Position numbers and translations under genes: made by a program
Notes under the pieces: model-generated
Told to the model about the DNA's origin: nothing
The model's input: only the letters and a program-made list of their open reading frames with translations
The model's database searches: none
Part shown: piece after piece, positions 25,127 to 33,941 of the stretch
Layout of the letters: the number at the start of each line of letters is the position of its first letter
Position numbering within the stretch: the stretch's first letter is position 1
Origin: an uncultured Hyphomicrobiaceae bacterium
GTDB lineage: Bacteria; Pseudomonadota; Alphaproteobacteria; Rhizobiales; CALHAX01
DNA: 45,914 nucleotides
Direction: 5' to 3'
Assembly (NCBI GenBank): GCA_937931785.1
Contig: CALHAX010000003.1
Coordinates: 1-45,914, forward strand

Positions 25127-27076
25127 CTACTGTGTCTTGATCCAGAAGGTATCAGGATGGTGGATTCCGAATTGTGCGCCTGGATCCCAATTGTACAAGC
25201 CAACCTTCGGGACGTTTTGAATTGTATTACGTGCGACGACCGGTTGCGGGACAGCGGCGACGATACCGATCGAAAAAACATTGTCGGCGTGAATTTTTAA
25301 AATTTCATGCCAGATTTTTGACCGACCATCTTTGTCACTCGCCTGCGTCCAGGATTTGTAGAGTTCCAACAAACGTTTCACAGGCGCCAAATCAGGCAGT
25401 TCACCAGATTGACCACTGCTCATTTCGTGCGCCCCCCATTTAGGCCACTGCAGGTCGGTGTCGTCACTTGGAACCATTTCGTTTGGTGGTGTCGCAGGTG
25501 TAGCGAGTCCATTATCGATGCCAAAGAAGACCGACATAATTGTTTCGCCAGTCAGAACACGTTGGCGCATTGTCTCACGACGAGTTGGTTTCGTGAAGAG
25601 TTTGATGCCGACCTTCTTCCACGTGTCTGTAATCAATTGAAGCACGTCGGCGCGCTCACTGTCTTCGCCTGCCGTTTCAACAATAATCTCCATAATGCGA
25701 CCATCTGGCATAATCCGGAAGCCATCGTTATTGCGTTTCTGCAGTCCTGCTGAGTCGAGAAGCTCATTCGCCTTATCGAGATCGAAGCCAGCCCATTTCT
25801 GACGGTATTCATCGCGATAAAGCGGGCTGTCCGGCAACACGGTATTGTTACCCTCCAAGCCGAAACCGAAGAAGATTGCCTCGTTGATTTCCGCACGATC
25901 AATTGCAAGGGAAAGTGCACGGCGCACATTTGGGTCATGCAATAACTTTCGCCAAACCGGGTCTTTGACGTTCAGGTTCGGGTAAAGCGCCAGTTGGGAA
26001 CCCTTGCCCGTTTTCCAGAGCAAGACCTTGTAGTTGTTTCGCTTCTCGCCTGCCTTCAGAAACGTGAAGTTCTTGAACTCCAGAGAGCGCGCTTGCACGT
26101 CCGCTTCTCCGGTTCCCACTTTTGCCGGAATGAGAGATGTTGATGTGATCTGGGCGACAACGTTGTCGATGTATGGCAGTTGTCGGCCTTGATTGTCGAC
26201 CCGGTGAAAAAACGGGTTGCGCTTGAATATGAAACGTTCTGCAGGTGGTTTGGTGCTGTTGACCCAAGGTTGCAGTGTCGGGAGATCTATATTGTCTGCG
26301 CGATACAGTCTGTCTTTTGCAAAGTGAAGTGCTCGCCAGTCCCGGCGCTTTTCGGCTTTGACCATCGCATCGAGTTTGATCTTGTCCTGATGACTGGCGT
26401 GGAACTGTTTGAGGTAGTGAGCAGGGCGATAGATATATAGCGGACGCGCCCCTGCAAGGGCAGGGAGGAAATAGGGGTTTGGGTTATCCCAATTATAGCG
26501 GATCGTATAGGCGTCGATAACGTCAACCTTTGGTGGCTTGCCATTGACGAGCATGGTTGTAGGCGGTCCGAGGGGGGACATGACCTTGTTCTTGGCAATG
26601 TCTTCCCAGTAATATCGAAAGTCCTCCGTCGTGAACGGGTGACCGTCGGACCATTTATGTCCCTTGCGCAGATGGAAGGTAAAGATGCGGCCCTCTTCCT
26701 GCTCGATCTTCTCGAGCAAGTCAGGGCGGAGGTTCAGAGATTTGTCGTAACCGATCAAGCGGGCGTAACCGTATACGGACAACATTCGAATGTCCTTGGC
26801 ACGACCAAGCAGCATATTCCATGATCCGCCGTATTTTCCGGGCGTCAGGCCAAGTTGTTTGAGATCTACAACATATGGGTTTTCTGGCAGGCGTTTCGCC
26901 ATGGCCGGGAGTGCGCCGCTTCTCACCAGTGCCTGGAGAGCAGGAATTTCTTTCGTTGTGTCCGCGTGCGTTGATGCCCCTGTCACGAAGCTGGCCGCGA
27001 TGAAGATCAATGTGAGCGTTATCATTTTCGACGCTCGTTCTCGCGACTTGTATAAATTCCGGTCTTGTCGCAGCAC
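25127..27076 (-). CDS. ABC transporter substrate-binding protein, family 5 (long form)
   Basis: Periplasmic binding protein of about 649 aa, longer than dipeptide-binding proteins (about 530). The GTG at 27076 is chosen because GGGAGGA lies just upstream; a TTG at 27112 is weaker. Signal peptide: basic n-region, hydrophobic core ITLTLIFIAASFVTGAS, cleavage near THAD. Domain landmarks include FHLRKGHKWSDGHPFTTEDF, DAYTIRYNW and NVRRALSLAIDRAEIN. Long members of this family bind peptides, opines or oligosaccharides. With glycosyltransferases and a deacetylase in the same run, a sugar-containing ligand is plausible but unproven. A 124-nt gap separates it from the upstream ATPase gene. Confidence 0.92.
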   Translation of the reverse strand: MLRQDRNLYKSRERASKMITLTLIFIAASFVTGASTHADTTKEIPALQALVRSGALPAMAKRLPENPYVVDLKQLGLTPGKYGGSWNMLLGRAKDIRMLSVYGYARLIGYDKSLNLRPDLLEKIEQEEGRIFTFHLRKGHKWSDGHPFTTEDFRYYWEDIAKNKVMSPLGPPTTMLVNGKPPKVDVIDAYTIRYNWDNPNPYFLPALAGARPLYIYRPAHYLKQFHASHQDKIKLDAMVKAEKRRDWRALHFAKDRLYRADNIDLPTLQPWVNSTKPPAERFIFKRNPFFHRVDNQGRQLPYIDNVVAQITSTSLIPAKVGTGEADVQARSLEFKNFTFLKAGEKRNNYKVLLWKTGKGSQLALYPNLNVKDPVWRKLLHDPNVRRALSLAIDRAEINEAIFFGFGLEGNNTVLPDSPLYRDEYRQKWAGFDLDKANELLDSAGLQKRNNDGFRIMPDGRIMEIIVETAGEDSERADVLQLITDTWKKVGIKLFTKPTRRETMRQRVLTGETIMSVFFGIDNGLATPATPPNEMVPSDDTDLQWPKWGAHEMSSGQSGELPDLAPVKRLLELYKSWTQASDKDGRSKIWHEILKIHADNVFSIGIVAAVPQPVVARNTIQNVPKVGLYNWDPGAQFGIHHPDTFWIKTQ

Positions 27077-27200
27077 GGTTCGTCCTCCCTTGTTCCGGTG
27101 TTCATTCGTCAATGCTCACCGTGATCCCCGCATTCAAATACCATACGGCACTTGAAATTCGTCTTTTTTACCGATTGCAGACAACCGGCGTGTTGTCACG

Positions 27201-29087
27201 TCAACTGTTCTGATACATGCGTACGAAATGTTTCGTTCCATTGTCGATCAGCTTCGGGTGGGTTCCATTTTGTGGTGCATATGGAGGCCCCCAATTCTCT
27301 GGTGATGTCGCGAGACCGGATCGTATGGCTTCAAAATCCAGCGGATGCTCAAGATCCACAGTCGGTACGGATGCTAGCAACGATTTGGTGTAGGGATGTT
27401 TTGGGTCGTTGAAGATCGCGTCCCGTGGACCAATCTCAACCAACTGTCCACGACACATCACGGCGATGCGATCAGCAATGTAGTTTACCACCGCCAGGTC
27501 GTGAGAGATGAAGAGATATGTCAGTCCCAGCTTGTCACGTAGATCATTCAGGAGGTTGAGAACCTGCGCTTGTGTTGAGACATCCAGTGCGGACACGGGT
27601 TCGTCGCAAATCAGAAGATCCGGCTTCAGGACCAGAGAGCGGGCGATACCGATGCGCTGACGCTGGCCACCGGAAAAGCTGTGCGGGTAGCGGTTGAGCG
27701 CGCGGACGTCGAGACCGACGAGGCCCATAATTTCCCGGACCATTTCATCGCGATATGTTTTGTCACCTATCCCATGGATGTTCAGCGGTTCTGACAGCAC
27801 ATCATATACGGTCATGCGCGGATTCAGGGAGCCAAACGGGTCTTGGAAGATGTACTGCATGCGTCGGCGGTAAGGGACGAGTTCCTTGTCCGAGCGGCCG
27901 TCCAACTGCACCTGTTCCGGGCCGTCGTTCAGCGTAATGTGACCATCATCTGTGCTGATTGCACCCATAATCAGTTTTGAGACAGTCGTCTTTCCGCATC
28001 CACTTTCCCCGACCAGCCCGAGGCATTCGCCACGCTGGATTTCGAAACTGACGTTGTCGACCGCTGTCAGTATGGTGTCTGAACCTTTCGAGAAGCTCAA
28101 AGCATTCTTGCGAATGGTGAACCGTTTCGTGAGGTTCTCGACTTTGAGAAGCACAGGGTCCTGAACCTGTTCTACTTCGTCGTCTGCGGTCAGCAAGTGG
28201 CCAATGACCGGTTCGATGTCACGGAGTGGTTTGAGCCTGCCACGTTTGTTGCCATCGATGCGCGGAACTGCACCAAGAAGTGCCTTGAGGTAAGGGTGTT
28301 TCGGGTCGCTGAGTACGTCATCGACCATGCCACTTTCCATGACCTCGCCGCGATAAACCACCACGACCTCTTCAGCGACGTTTGCAACGACCCCCATGTC
28401 GTGTGTGATCATCAGGGTCGCCATGTTCAGCTCCTTACGCAGATCGCTCATCAGCGCGAGGATCTGGGCTTGGACGGTAACATCAAGTGCGGTGGTCGGT
28501 TCGTCTGCGATAAGGAGTGCCGGTCCGCAAACCAGAGCCATGGCGATCATGGCACGTTGGCGAAGCCCCCCGGACAATTCGAACGGGTAGCTCCTGTAAG
28601 CCCGTTGCGGATCGGGAAACTTTACCAGACTGAGCATCTCGATGCAGCGGGCTTCTGCCTGCGCGGCTGTTACGTCTGCATGGAGGGCAAGCGCTTCGGT
28701 GATCTGGTTGCCAACCGTATGGAGTGGCGAAAGTGCCGTCATCGGCTCCTGGAAAATGATGGAGATGCGTCCACCGCGAATGTCGCGGTATTCCTCGCTG
28801 CGTGGATCAAGTGCCGCGAGATCAAGCGGTGCTGCTTCAGGTGGGGCCTTCGGATCGCGAAACAGGATTTCCCCGCTGTCGATCGAGGCTGTCCTCGGCA
28901 GAATACCCATAATGGCGCGTGCCGACACGCTTTTGCCAGATCCGCTTTCGCCGACGATCGCGACACACGAGCCTTGGCGTATGCGGAACGATACATCGCG
29001 AACCGCATTGATCCTGCCCGCCGGACTGTCAAAACTGACCGCGAGATTGCGAACTTCTATCAGGTTGTTTGAGGATGTGATGGACAC
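27201..29087 (-). CDS. Dual-domain ABC transporter ATP-binding protein
   Basis: Fused OppD-OppF type ATPase, 628 aa, driving the importer encoded just downstream. First nucleotide-binding domain: Walker A GESGSGKS, signature LSGGLRQRA, Walker B LLIADEP. Second domain (from about residue 310): Walker A GESGCGKT, signature FSGGQRQRI, Walker B LLICDEP. Each is followed by the C-terminal oligopeptide-ABC motif ([13 protein letters not shown] and [13 protein letters not shown]). The first signature carries Leu in place of the usual Gln, a common tolerated change. GTG start 6 nt after the deacetylase-like gene, with a poor ribosome site, so coupling is likely. Confidence 0.94.
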   Translation of the reverse strand: MSITSSNNLIEVRNLAVSFDSPAGRINAVRDVSFRIRQGSCVAIVGESGSGKSVSARAIMGILPRTASIDSGEILFRDPKAPPEAAPLDLAALDPRSEEYRDIRGGRISIIFQEPMTALSPLHTVGNQITEALALHADVTAAQAEARCIEMLSLVKFPDPQRAYRSYPFELSGGLRQRAMIAMALVCGPALLIADEPTTALDVTVQAQILALMSDLRKELNMATLMITHDMGVVANVAEEVVVVYRGEVMESGMVDDVLSDPKHPYLKALLGAVPRIDGNKRGRLKPLRDIEPVIGHLLTADDEVEQVQDPVLLKVENLTKRFTIRKNALSFSKGSDTILTAVDNVSFEIQRGECLGLVGESGCGKTTVSKLIMGAISTDDGHITLNDGPEQVQLDGRSDKELVPYRRRMQYIFQDPFGSLNPRMTVYDVLSEPLNIHGIGDKTYRDEMVREIMGLVGLDVRALNRYPHSFSGGQRQRIGIARSLVLKPDLLICDEPVSALDVSTQAQVLNLLNDLRDKLGLTYLFISHDLAVVNYIADRIAVMCRGQLVEIGPRDAIFNDPKHPYTKSLLASVPTVDLEHPLDFEAIRSGLATSPENWGPPYAPQNGTHPKLIDNGTKHFVRMYQNS

Positions 29088-29093
29088 AAATTT

Positions 29094-29858
29094 TCAATCA
29101 GTGGGCTTGTTATGAAAGATTTCGTGAGCGGATAACCATTGTACGGCCGGATGGTTTCGCGTGAGCGTAAAGAGATCGTCAAGGAATTGCCAACACTCAT
29201 CATCATGTATGAGATGATGCGTGAGAATGCCTGTGGGTTCGACAGGATCAACCGTTTTCTTGCGCCGTGCACTGAGATGCAAAATCATCTGTGTGAGTGT
29301 CGCCGCAACGCCAGTAAAGCCTCGAGTCCCACGCCAATTGACGATGTCGACATGTGTATTGGCAACAATCAAAGCGGATGGGCTTTCTTCTCTGGGTTGA
29401 AACGTCGAAAGGCCCTGAATTCCTATTGTGCTGAGCTGACAGGTGACACTCGCTGCAATCCGGTTCCACGGAGGCACAAGCACAGGCAGCGCTTGCGGCA
29501 TGACGGATGCCAGCAGGCGAGCGCCTTCGGTGATATCTTGCAACACCTCTCTTGTAGGACGATGGTCCGCGAGTTCTGCTTTCTTGTGTGAAGGGGGCTC
29601 ATGATTCGTGTGCGTGAGGCCGTGCTGCAGCACTGTTGTCAGCGCTTGGCGCCGGGTCAGTTTTGCGAGTTCCGGGCTTGCGTATGCCGGGATAACGGCA
29701 AGTGCGACCGGAATGTCATAGGACGTTGCTCTTGCTGTCATCGCTTCCAGTGCAGGAGTGACATCAACGGCATCGTCGTCGCGCCACCAGAGCGTTGCAA
29801 CTCGATCGATTTCCAACCAGGTGTCGAGCTCTGTTTGCAGATCATGCCACGTCGTCAT
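29094..29858 (-). CDS. Polysaccharide-deacetylase-like protein
   Basis: Cytoplasmic-looking 254-aa protein (no signal peptide) with a divergent NodB/CE4-like pattern. WWRDDDA carries the acidic metal/catalytic pair (D27-D29), HGLTHTNHE has three His (79, 83, 86), PPWNRI is the usual substrate-loop position, and THHLIHDDECW is near the C-terminus. These fit a metal-dependent N-deacetylase acting on an N-acetyl sugar. It starts 1 nt after the MurG-like glycosyltransferase and ends 6 nt before the ABC ATPase. The lack of an export signal suggests it works on a cytoplasmic precursor. Confidence 0.8.
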   Translation of the reverse strand: MTTWHDLQTELDTWLEIDRVATLWWRDDDAVDVTPALEAMTARATSYDIPVALAVIPAYASPELAKLTRRQALTTVLQHGLTHTNHEPPSHKKAELADHRPTREVLQDITEGARLLASVMPQALPVLVPPWNRIAASVTCQLSTIGIQGLSTFQPREESPSALIVANTHVDIVNWRGTRGFTGVAATLTQMILHLSARRKKTVDPVEPTGILTHHLIHDDECWQFLDDLFTLTRNHPAVQWLSAHEIFHNKPTD

Positions 29859-29859
29859 C

Positions 29860-31002
29860 CTAGTTCATCATCTCCGCAACAATCCGACCAGTGGCAGACT
29901 GCCCATTCAAGTCTATTTCCGCGGGCGTCGTAACGGATTTCTCCTCAAGGACACAAGTCGCGTATTGTTCCAGACTTATAGCCGTCAGATCTTGTTCCGC
30001 CAAAAGTTTCACCAGACCTGCTTGCGCAAATTTTTCTGCTCGGAATGTCTGCTCGGTTTCACCGCCAGTAGCGAATGGCACCACAATGGCGGGGCATTGT
30101 GCAACGAGCAAATCCATCATGGTATTGTAACCGCCTTGCGAAATGGACAGGGCAGCGCGGTGCAGCAGTGCGGGGAAATCTGGACGCGCATGTTCGACAA
30201 TGACGTTTTTAGGTGCCCGGGCTTTCAGGTTTGCGATGACATCGGTGTGGAGATTTCCACCTGCAAGAAACCTCCAGGTTCTGTCGGCCAGGCATCCGGC
30301 AATGCATGCGTCCATCGCAGTGTGGAACAGGTTCGCGCCAACAGCGCCACCGCCTGCAGACACGATCACTTCGTTATGGCCGTCCAGATTATCTGGATGG
30401 TTGATATGTTGTTCAACGATGTAGCCTGTGTACGTGAGTTTTTGTGAAATCTGATAGGCCGCCGGGAGTGTATCCTCCAGCCTGATTACCGTGGGGTCGC
30501 TGTGCACAAGGATTGTGTCAAACCATTCCCGGGCCAGCGCAATCATCTCGTTGGTTTTTCTTTCATCTGATGGTGCGATGAGTATATCGCGCACGGAGCC
30601 TACGATCTGGCATGACGGATTCTTGCGTGCTTGTTCAAACATGGGGACGAGTTCGCGACGAAATTTTCTCCGCCCGAATGGAAAATGTTCAATGAGAACA
30701 AGGTCGGGACTGAGCGTGTTTTGGAGATCCAGGAGCGCCTTTTCGCGCTTCTTCCACCAGTCTTCCGAGACGATATTGTCACTGGAGTCGAGCAGGTTTG
30801 AAAACGAGGCATCTGCGGTGCGAACGGGAGGAAGTTGCACAACGTGTGCGCCTGGAAATGTAATGCCCGGAACAGGCATGCCACCAAATGCGACGGTGAC
30901 ATTCAAACCAGCTTCTATCAGTCCATCACTGATCGCTGCCGCACGTTTGACATGTCCGACGCCGAGAAGGTGTTGCACATAAAGAAGGATGCGGCGGTTC
31001 AT
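29860..31002 (-). CDS. Glycosyltransferase, GT28/MurG-like (COG4671 type)
   Basis: Protein of 380 aa with a GT-B fold pattern. The N-terminal YVQHLLGVGHVKRAAAIS is the Gly-rich acceptor/His loop. The C-terminal nucleotide-sugar half has VIVSAGGGAVG and SISQGGYNTMMDLL followed by VPFATGGETEQ. It is related to the glycosyltransferase at 33942-35144, sharing the G-x-GH and GGYNT signatures. It overlaps the preceding GT4 gene by 4 nt and lies 1 nt from the deacetylase-like gene, indicating coordinated synthesis of one product. Donor and acceptor cannot be read from the sequence. Confidence 0.85.
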   Translation of the reverse strand: MNRRILLYVQHLLGVGHVKRAAAISDGLIEAGLNVTVAFGGMPVPGITFPGAHVVQLPPVRTADASFSNLLDSSDNIVSEDWWKKREKALLDLQNTLSPDLVLIEHFPFGRRKFRRELVPMFEQARKNPSCQIVGSVRDILIAPSDERKTNEMIALAREWFDTILVHSDPTVIRLEDTLPAAYQISQKLTYTGYIVEQHINHPDNLDGHNEVIVSAGGGAVGANLFHTAMDACIAGCLADRTWRFLAGGNLHTDVIANLKARAPKNVIVEHARPDFPALLHRAALSISQGGYNTMMDLLVAQCPAIVVPFATGGETEQTFRAEKFAQAGLVKLLAEQDLTAISLEQYATCVLEEKSVTTPAEIDLNGQSATGRIVAEMMN

Positions 31003-32147
31003 GAGATATGGACTGGTTCAAAGCGCGACAGAGATGCTCTAAGCGTTTCGGTTGCTGCGTACATGCTGTGGTTTTGATTGATATGAACTTGAGCATTTTG
31101 TCCAAGCGCGCGGCGCCGAGCATTGCTTGTAATCAACAGGTGCAGATTGCTGGCGAAGCCTTCAGTGTCCTGTGCAGGGGATAGCAACCCTGTTTTTCCG
31201 TCTTCAATGATACTGGCTACGCCGTCCGTGTATCCTGCCACGCAGGGAAGGCCGGAGACGCCGGCTTCCAGGAACACCATACCCAAGGCTTCATTGATTG
31301 CAGGCCAGGCGAAAATGTCAGATGTGGCGTAGAGACTTGGCAATACTTCTGGCGAGAGCGCGCCGAGCCATGTCGTGCGTGACTTGTGTTGAGAAAAAAG
31401 ACCTTTGACCTTTGCATGGGCTGGACCGTCGCCAACGCAGACAAGATGCCAAGGTGAATCGTGAATATGATCCAGAGATTTGCTTAGCATTTCATATGAT
31501 TGGTATTTATCTCCGTTTCGCATCATGCCAACAGTTAGGATCCAGACTATTTCTGAGTCGATGTCATGCGTTCTGGAAAAAGTGTAGCGATGCTGCTCGC
31601 GCGCTGAACGCGACGCGTGAAACGGAGACGGATCAATGAATGGTGCGATAAGTTGGTAGGTTGCGGATGGTTTCATATTGACCCTTACGCAATGGGTGTC
31701 GCGCGGGTTCAGGCCCAGTATGAGGTCGGCGGCGCCAATCGCATCTTGCGCAGCAGCGTAGCCAGACTGCCAGTTTCCTTTTGATGCCTTGGGTGAAATC
31801 GACGCTTCCACAATGACGTAGGGGATGCCGAGTGCAGATGTGATGGCGCGACCAATCCAATCTGGAGCCTTGTGATAGACATGATATGTTATCCAAATGT
31901 CGGGCGTATTTCCGGGGCTGTTGCGCCAGGTCGTGAGCAAGGTTTCTACTTCCGCCAGCGCGCGCGACTTGAGGTCAGTCTGGCGTTTTGGGTTACCGCT
32001 CCCCTCGAATGTGCGCAGATTGCTTGCCAGTTCTACCGTGTGTCCGGCATGTTCCAGAGCGATCATGAGGTTGCGTGCGATCTGGCGATCACCGGACGGT
32101 GTCGGATCGTTTGGTGACTTCAGTGGCGCGTAGAAGGCGATCTTCAT
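30999..32147 (-). CDS. Glycosyltransferase, GT4-like
   Basis: Protein of 382 aa. ATG 32147 begins MKIAFYAPLKSPNDPTPSGDR, a standard GT4 N-terminus, and overlaps the upstream stop by 4 nt (ATGA). The longer frame into the upstream gene is rejected. The C-terminal retaining-GT motif is present: WPAINEALGMVFLEAGVSGLPCVA (E-x7-E type), then GKTGLLSP. An HVYHKAPDWIGR segment lies in the acceptor half. Second gene of the minus-strand run. No membrane segments, so it probably acts at the cytoplasmic face on a lipid- or protein-linked acceptor. Confidence 0.87.
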   Translation of the reverse strand: MKIAFYAPLKSPNDPTPSGDRQIARNLMIALEHAGHTVELASNLRTFEGSGNPKRQTDLKSRALAEVETLLTTWRNSPGNTPDIWITYHVYHKAPDWIGRAITSALGIPYVIVEASISPKASKGNWQSGYAAAQDAIGAADLILGLNPRDTHCVRVNMKPSATYQLIAPFIDPSPFHASRSAREQHRYTFSRTHDIDSEIVWILTVGMMRNGDKYQSYEMLSKSLDHIHDSPWHLVCVGDGPAHAKVKGLFSQHKSRTTWLGALSPEVLPSLYATSDIFAWPAINEALGMVFLEAGVSGLPCVAGYTDGVASIIEDGKTGLLSPAQDTEGFASNLHLLITSNARRRALGQNAQVHINQNHSMYAATETLRASLSRFEPVHIS

Positions 32148-33379
32148 GCAGCGTCCTGTGTGCTCGTCTCGACAGCAAGTCCAAAACGCTTTGCAAGATC
32201 GCGGATGCCAGCTTCGTGGCTGAAGTGCGTACGTACACGCCTGCCGCCTGCGGTGCCGAGTTCGATTCGTTGTTGTGGGTTGTGGGCCAATGTCTCGATT
32301 GCCTGCGCCAAACCTACCGGATCGTTCGGTTCGACCAGCCATCCTGTTTTCTGGTCTTCAATGAGTTCGGGAATGGCCGATACGCGTGTGGCAACACAGG
32401 CGATGTTCTGGCTCTGCGCTTCCATCAAGACGTTGGGAAGGCCGTCCCGATCGCCGTCATCGGCAATGCGGCTCGCTAGGATGAAAATGTCAGCTTCACG
32501 ATATGCTGCAATCACAGCTTCCTGGGGCTGGGCACCTCGCCATTTTATGTGTTTCGAGATTCCAAGTTCGTTCGCGCGTGTCTTGAGATGGTCCAGATCA
32601 TCACCGCCACCAATGTGTTCAAACGTCCAATCCAAATCCTTTGGCAAGGCTGCCAGTGCATTCAGAACGTCGGGATACCCCTTCTTGGCGACGGCGCGAC
32701 CGACGGAGAGAATTTTCAAGCAACCTTCGCATTCTGATGGAGCCGGTGCCGGGAATCGCTCAAGATCCAGGCCGTGATAGAGGAGTTCGATCTTGTCATG
32801 GTTCTCTGGGGCCACGTTGCGGAGGAAATCTACATTGGCTGCGGTACACGTTACGAGCCATTGTAGGTCGGCAATCTTCTCGCGCTTGTCCCAATCTGCC
32901 GTGGTGTAAATGTCCTTGGCGTGCGCAGAACAGCTCCATGGCAAATCGCGCAGGCAGGCCGTGTAGCGGGTGACAGACGCCGGCGTGTGCAGGAAATGGA
33001 CGTATATCCACTTTGTCTCGTTCGGAAGGTCCGAAGCCAGCACAAACGCTTGCCCCAGCCGTCTGATACGATTGCGTGTGAAGTCGCGACGCAGATCACG
33101 CCAGAACAAGCCCCAAACCTTGCGAAACCCAGGCATGCGGCGGCAGATCCATATGGATTTGACGATTCTCCACGGGGCGTCGTGAATATATTCCGGTAGG
33201 TAATGGACGGGAGCTGTGATTGCACGATGGACGGGGTGCGTTGCATCGTCGTGAGGTTCGCGGAGCGCATAGATTGAAAAATCGAGACCTGCTTCCTGTA
33301 AACCCAGAAGCTCCTGCGCGATAAATGTCTCAGACAGACGCGGATAGCCTTTCATGACGATGGCGAATTTGTTAGCCAT
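32144..33379 (-). CDS. Glycosyltransferase, GT4 family (WcaL-like)
   Basis: Protein of 411 aa. From ATG 33379 (AAAGGACAG upstream) it reads MANKFAIVMKGYPRLSETFI, the start typical of colanic-acid WcaL-like GT4 enzymes. SAHAKDIY precedes the nucleotide-sugar half, where SVGRAVAKKGY and DGDRDGLPNVLMEAQSQ give the E-x7-E-like active site. It is the first gene of the nine-gene minus-strand run. Its start is 35 bp from the divergent methyltransferase paralogue at 33415, so the promoters of the two must overlap. Confidence 0.89.
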   Translation of the reverse strand: MANKFAIVMKGYPRLSETFIAQELLGLQEAGLDFSIYALREPHDDATHPVHRAITAPVHYLPEYIHDAPWRIVKSIWICRRMPGFRKVWGLFWRDLRRDFTRNRIRRLGQAFVLASDLPNETKWIYVHFLHTPASVTRYTACLRDLPWSCSAHAKDIYTTADWDKREKIADLQWLVTCTAANVDFLRNVAPENHDKIELLYHGLDLERFPAPAPSECEGCLKILSVGRAVAKKGYPDVLNALAALPKDLDWTFEHIGGGDDLDHLKTRANELGISKHIKWRGAQPQEAVIAAYREADIFILASRIADDGDRDGLPNVLMEAQSQNIACVATRVSAIPELIEDQKTGWLVEPNDPVGLAQAIETLAHNPQQRIELGTAGGRRVRTHFSHEAGIRDLAKRFGLAVETSTQDAA

Positions 33380-33414
33380 GCGCGATCTGTCCTTTATCTG
33401 TTTCTGGAGTCTGC

Positions 33415-33906
33415 ATGTCGCGCCTTGACGCATTTGTCCAGCGGGTGACCGCCCAGCGAGCCCTGATCAACGCCGCAGCACTTCATCTTGAAGGCATCGA
33501 AGGTGTCGTTTTCGAGGTTGGATTGGGGAACGGGCGCACCTTTGATCATCTCCGTGATGTTTTTTCGGACCGTGAGATTTATGTGTTTGATCGCAAGGCG
33601 CGGGCGCATGATGATTCTACGCCTGCGCCGGAGTTCATGATCGAAGGACAACTGACAGAAACGTTGCCGAATTTGGTAGCGCGTTTTGCTGGTCGAGTGG
33701 CGCTGGTGCATAGCGATATCGGCAATCAGTCGCCCGTGCATTGTGACAACATGCGGCGATTGTTGCACGAGACGATTACGCCCGCACTGTGCCCGGGCGG
33801 TGTTCTGTTGAGTGACTTGAAACTGGATATGCCGCACTTGGAAGTTTTTCCTCGGCCCGATGGCATTGGTGCTGATTGGTACAACGCTTATCGGGCGCCT
33901 GCGTAA
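33415..33906 (+). CDS. Small class I SAM-dependent methyltransferase-like protein (paralogue of 22427-22918)
   Basis: Protein of 163 aa, the same length as its paralogue at the far end of the run, and alignable to it end to end (both begin MSRLD and share GVVFE.GLGNGRT.DHLR, VALVH.DIG and G..LSDL). SAM loop at about residues 31-48. ATG with TGGAG upstream. It is the only plus-strand gene between the glycosyltransferases and ends 35 nt before the convergent glycosyltransferase stop. Divergence argues for an old duplication, with both copies kept beside the same cluster. Confidence 0.82.
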   Translation: MSRLDAFVQRVTAQRALINAAALHLEGIEGVVFEVGLGNGRTFDHLRDVFSDREIYVFDRKARAHDDSTPAPEFMIEGQLTETLPNLVARFAGRVALVHSDIGNQSPVHCDNMRRLLHETITPALCPGGVLLSDLKLDMPHLEVFPRPDGIGADWYNAYRAPA

Positions 33907-33941
33907 GTGCTCGATTGACGGCATGGTTTGAGCGTTCTTCT

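Noticed and set aside
22427-33906. The methyltransferase paralogues as ends of a composite transposon
   Set aside because: They are diverged coding genes, not identical repeats, and no transposase or terminal inverted repeats were seen.
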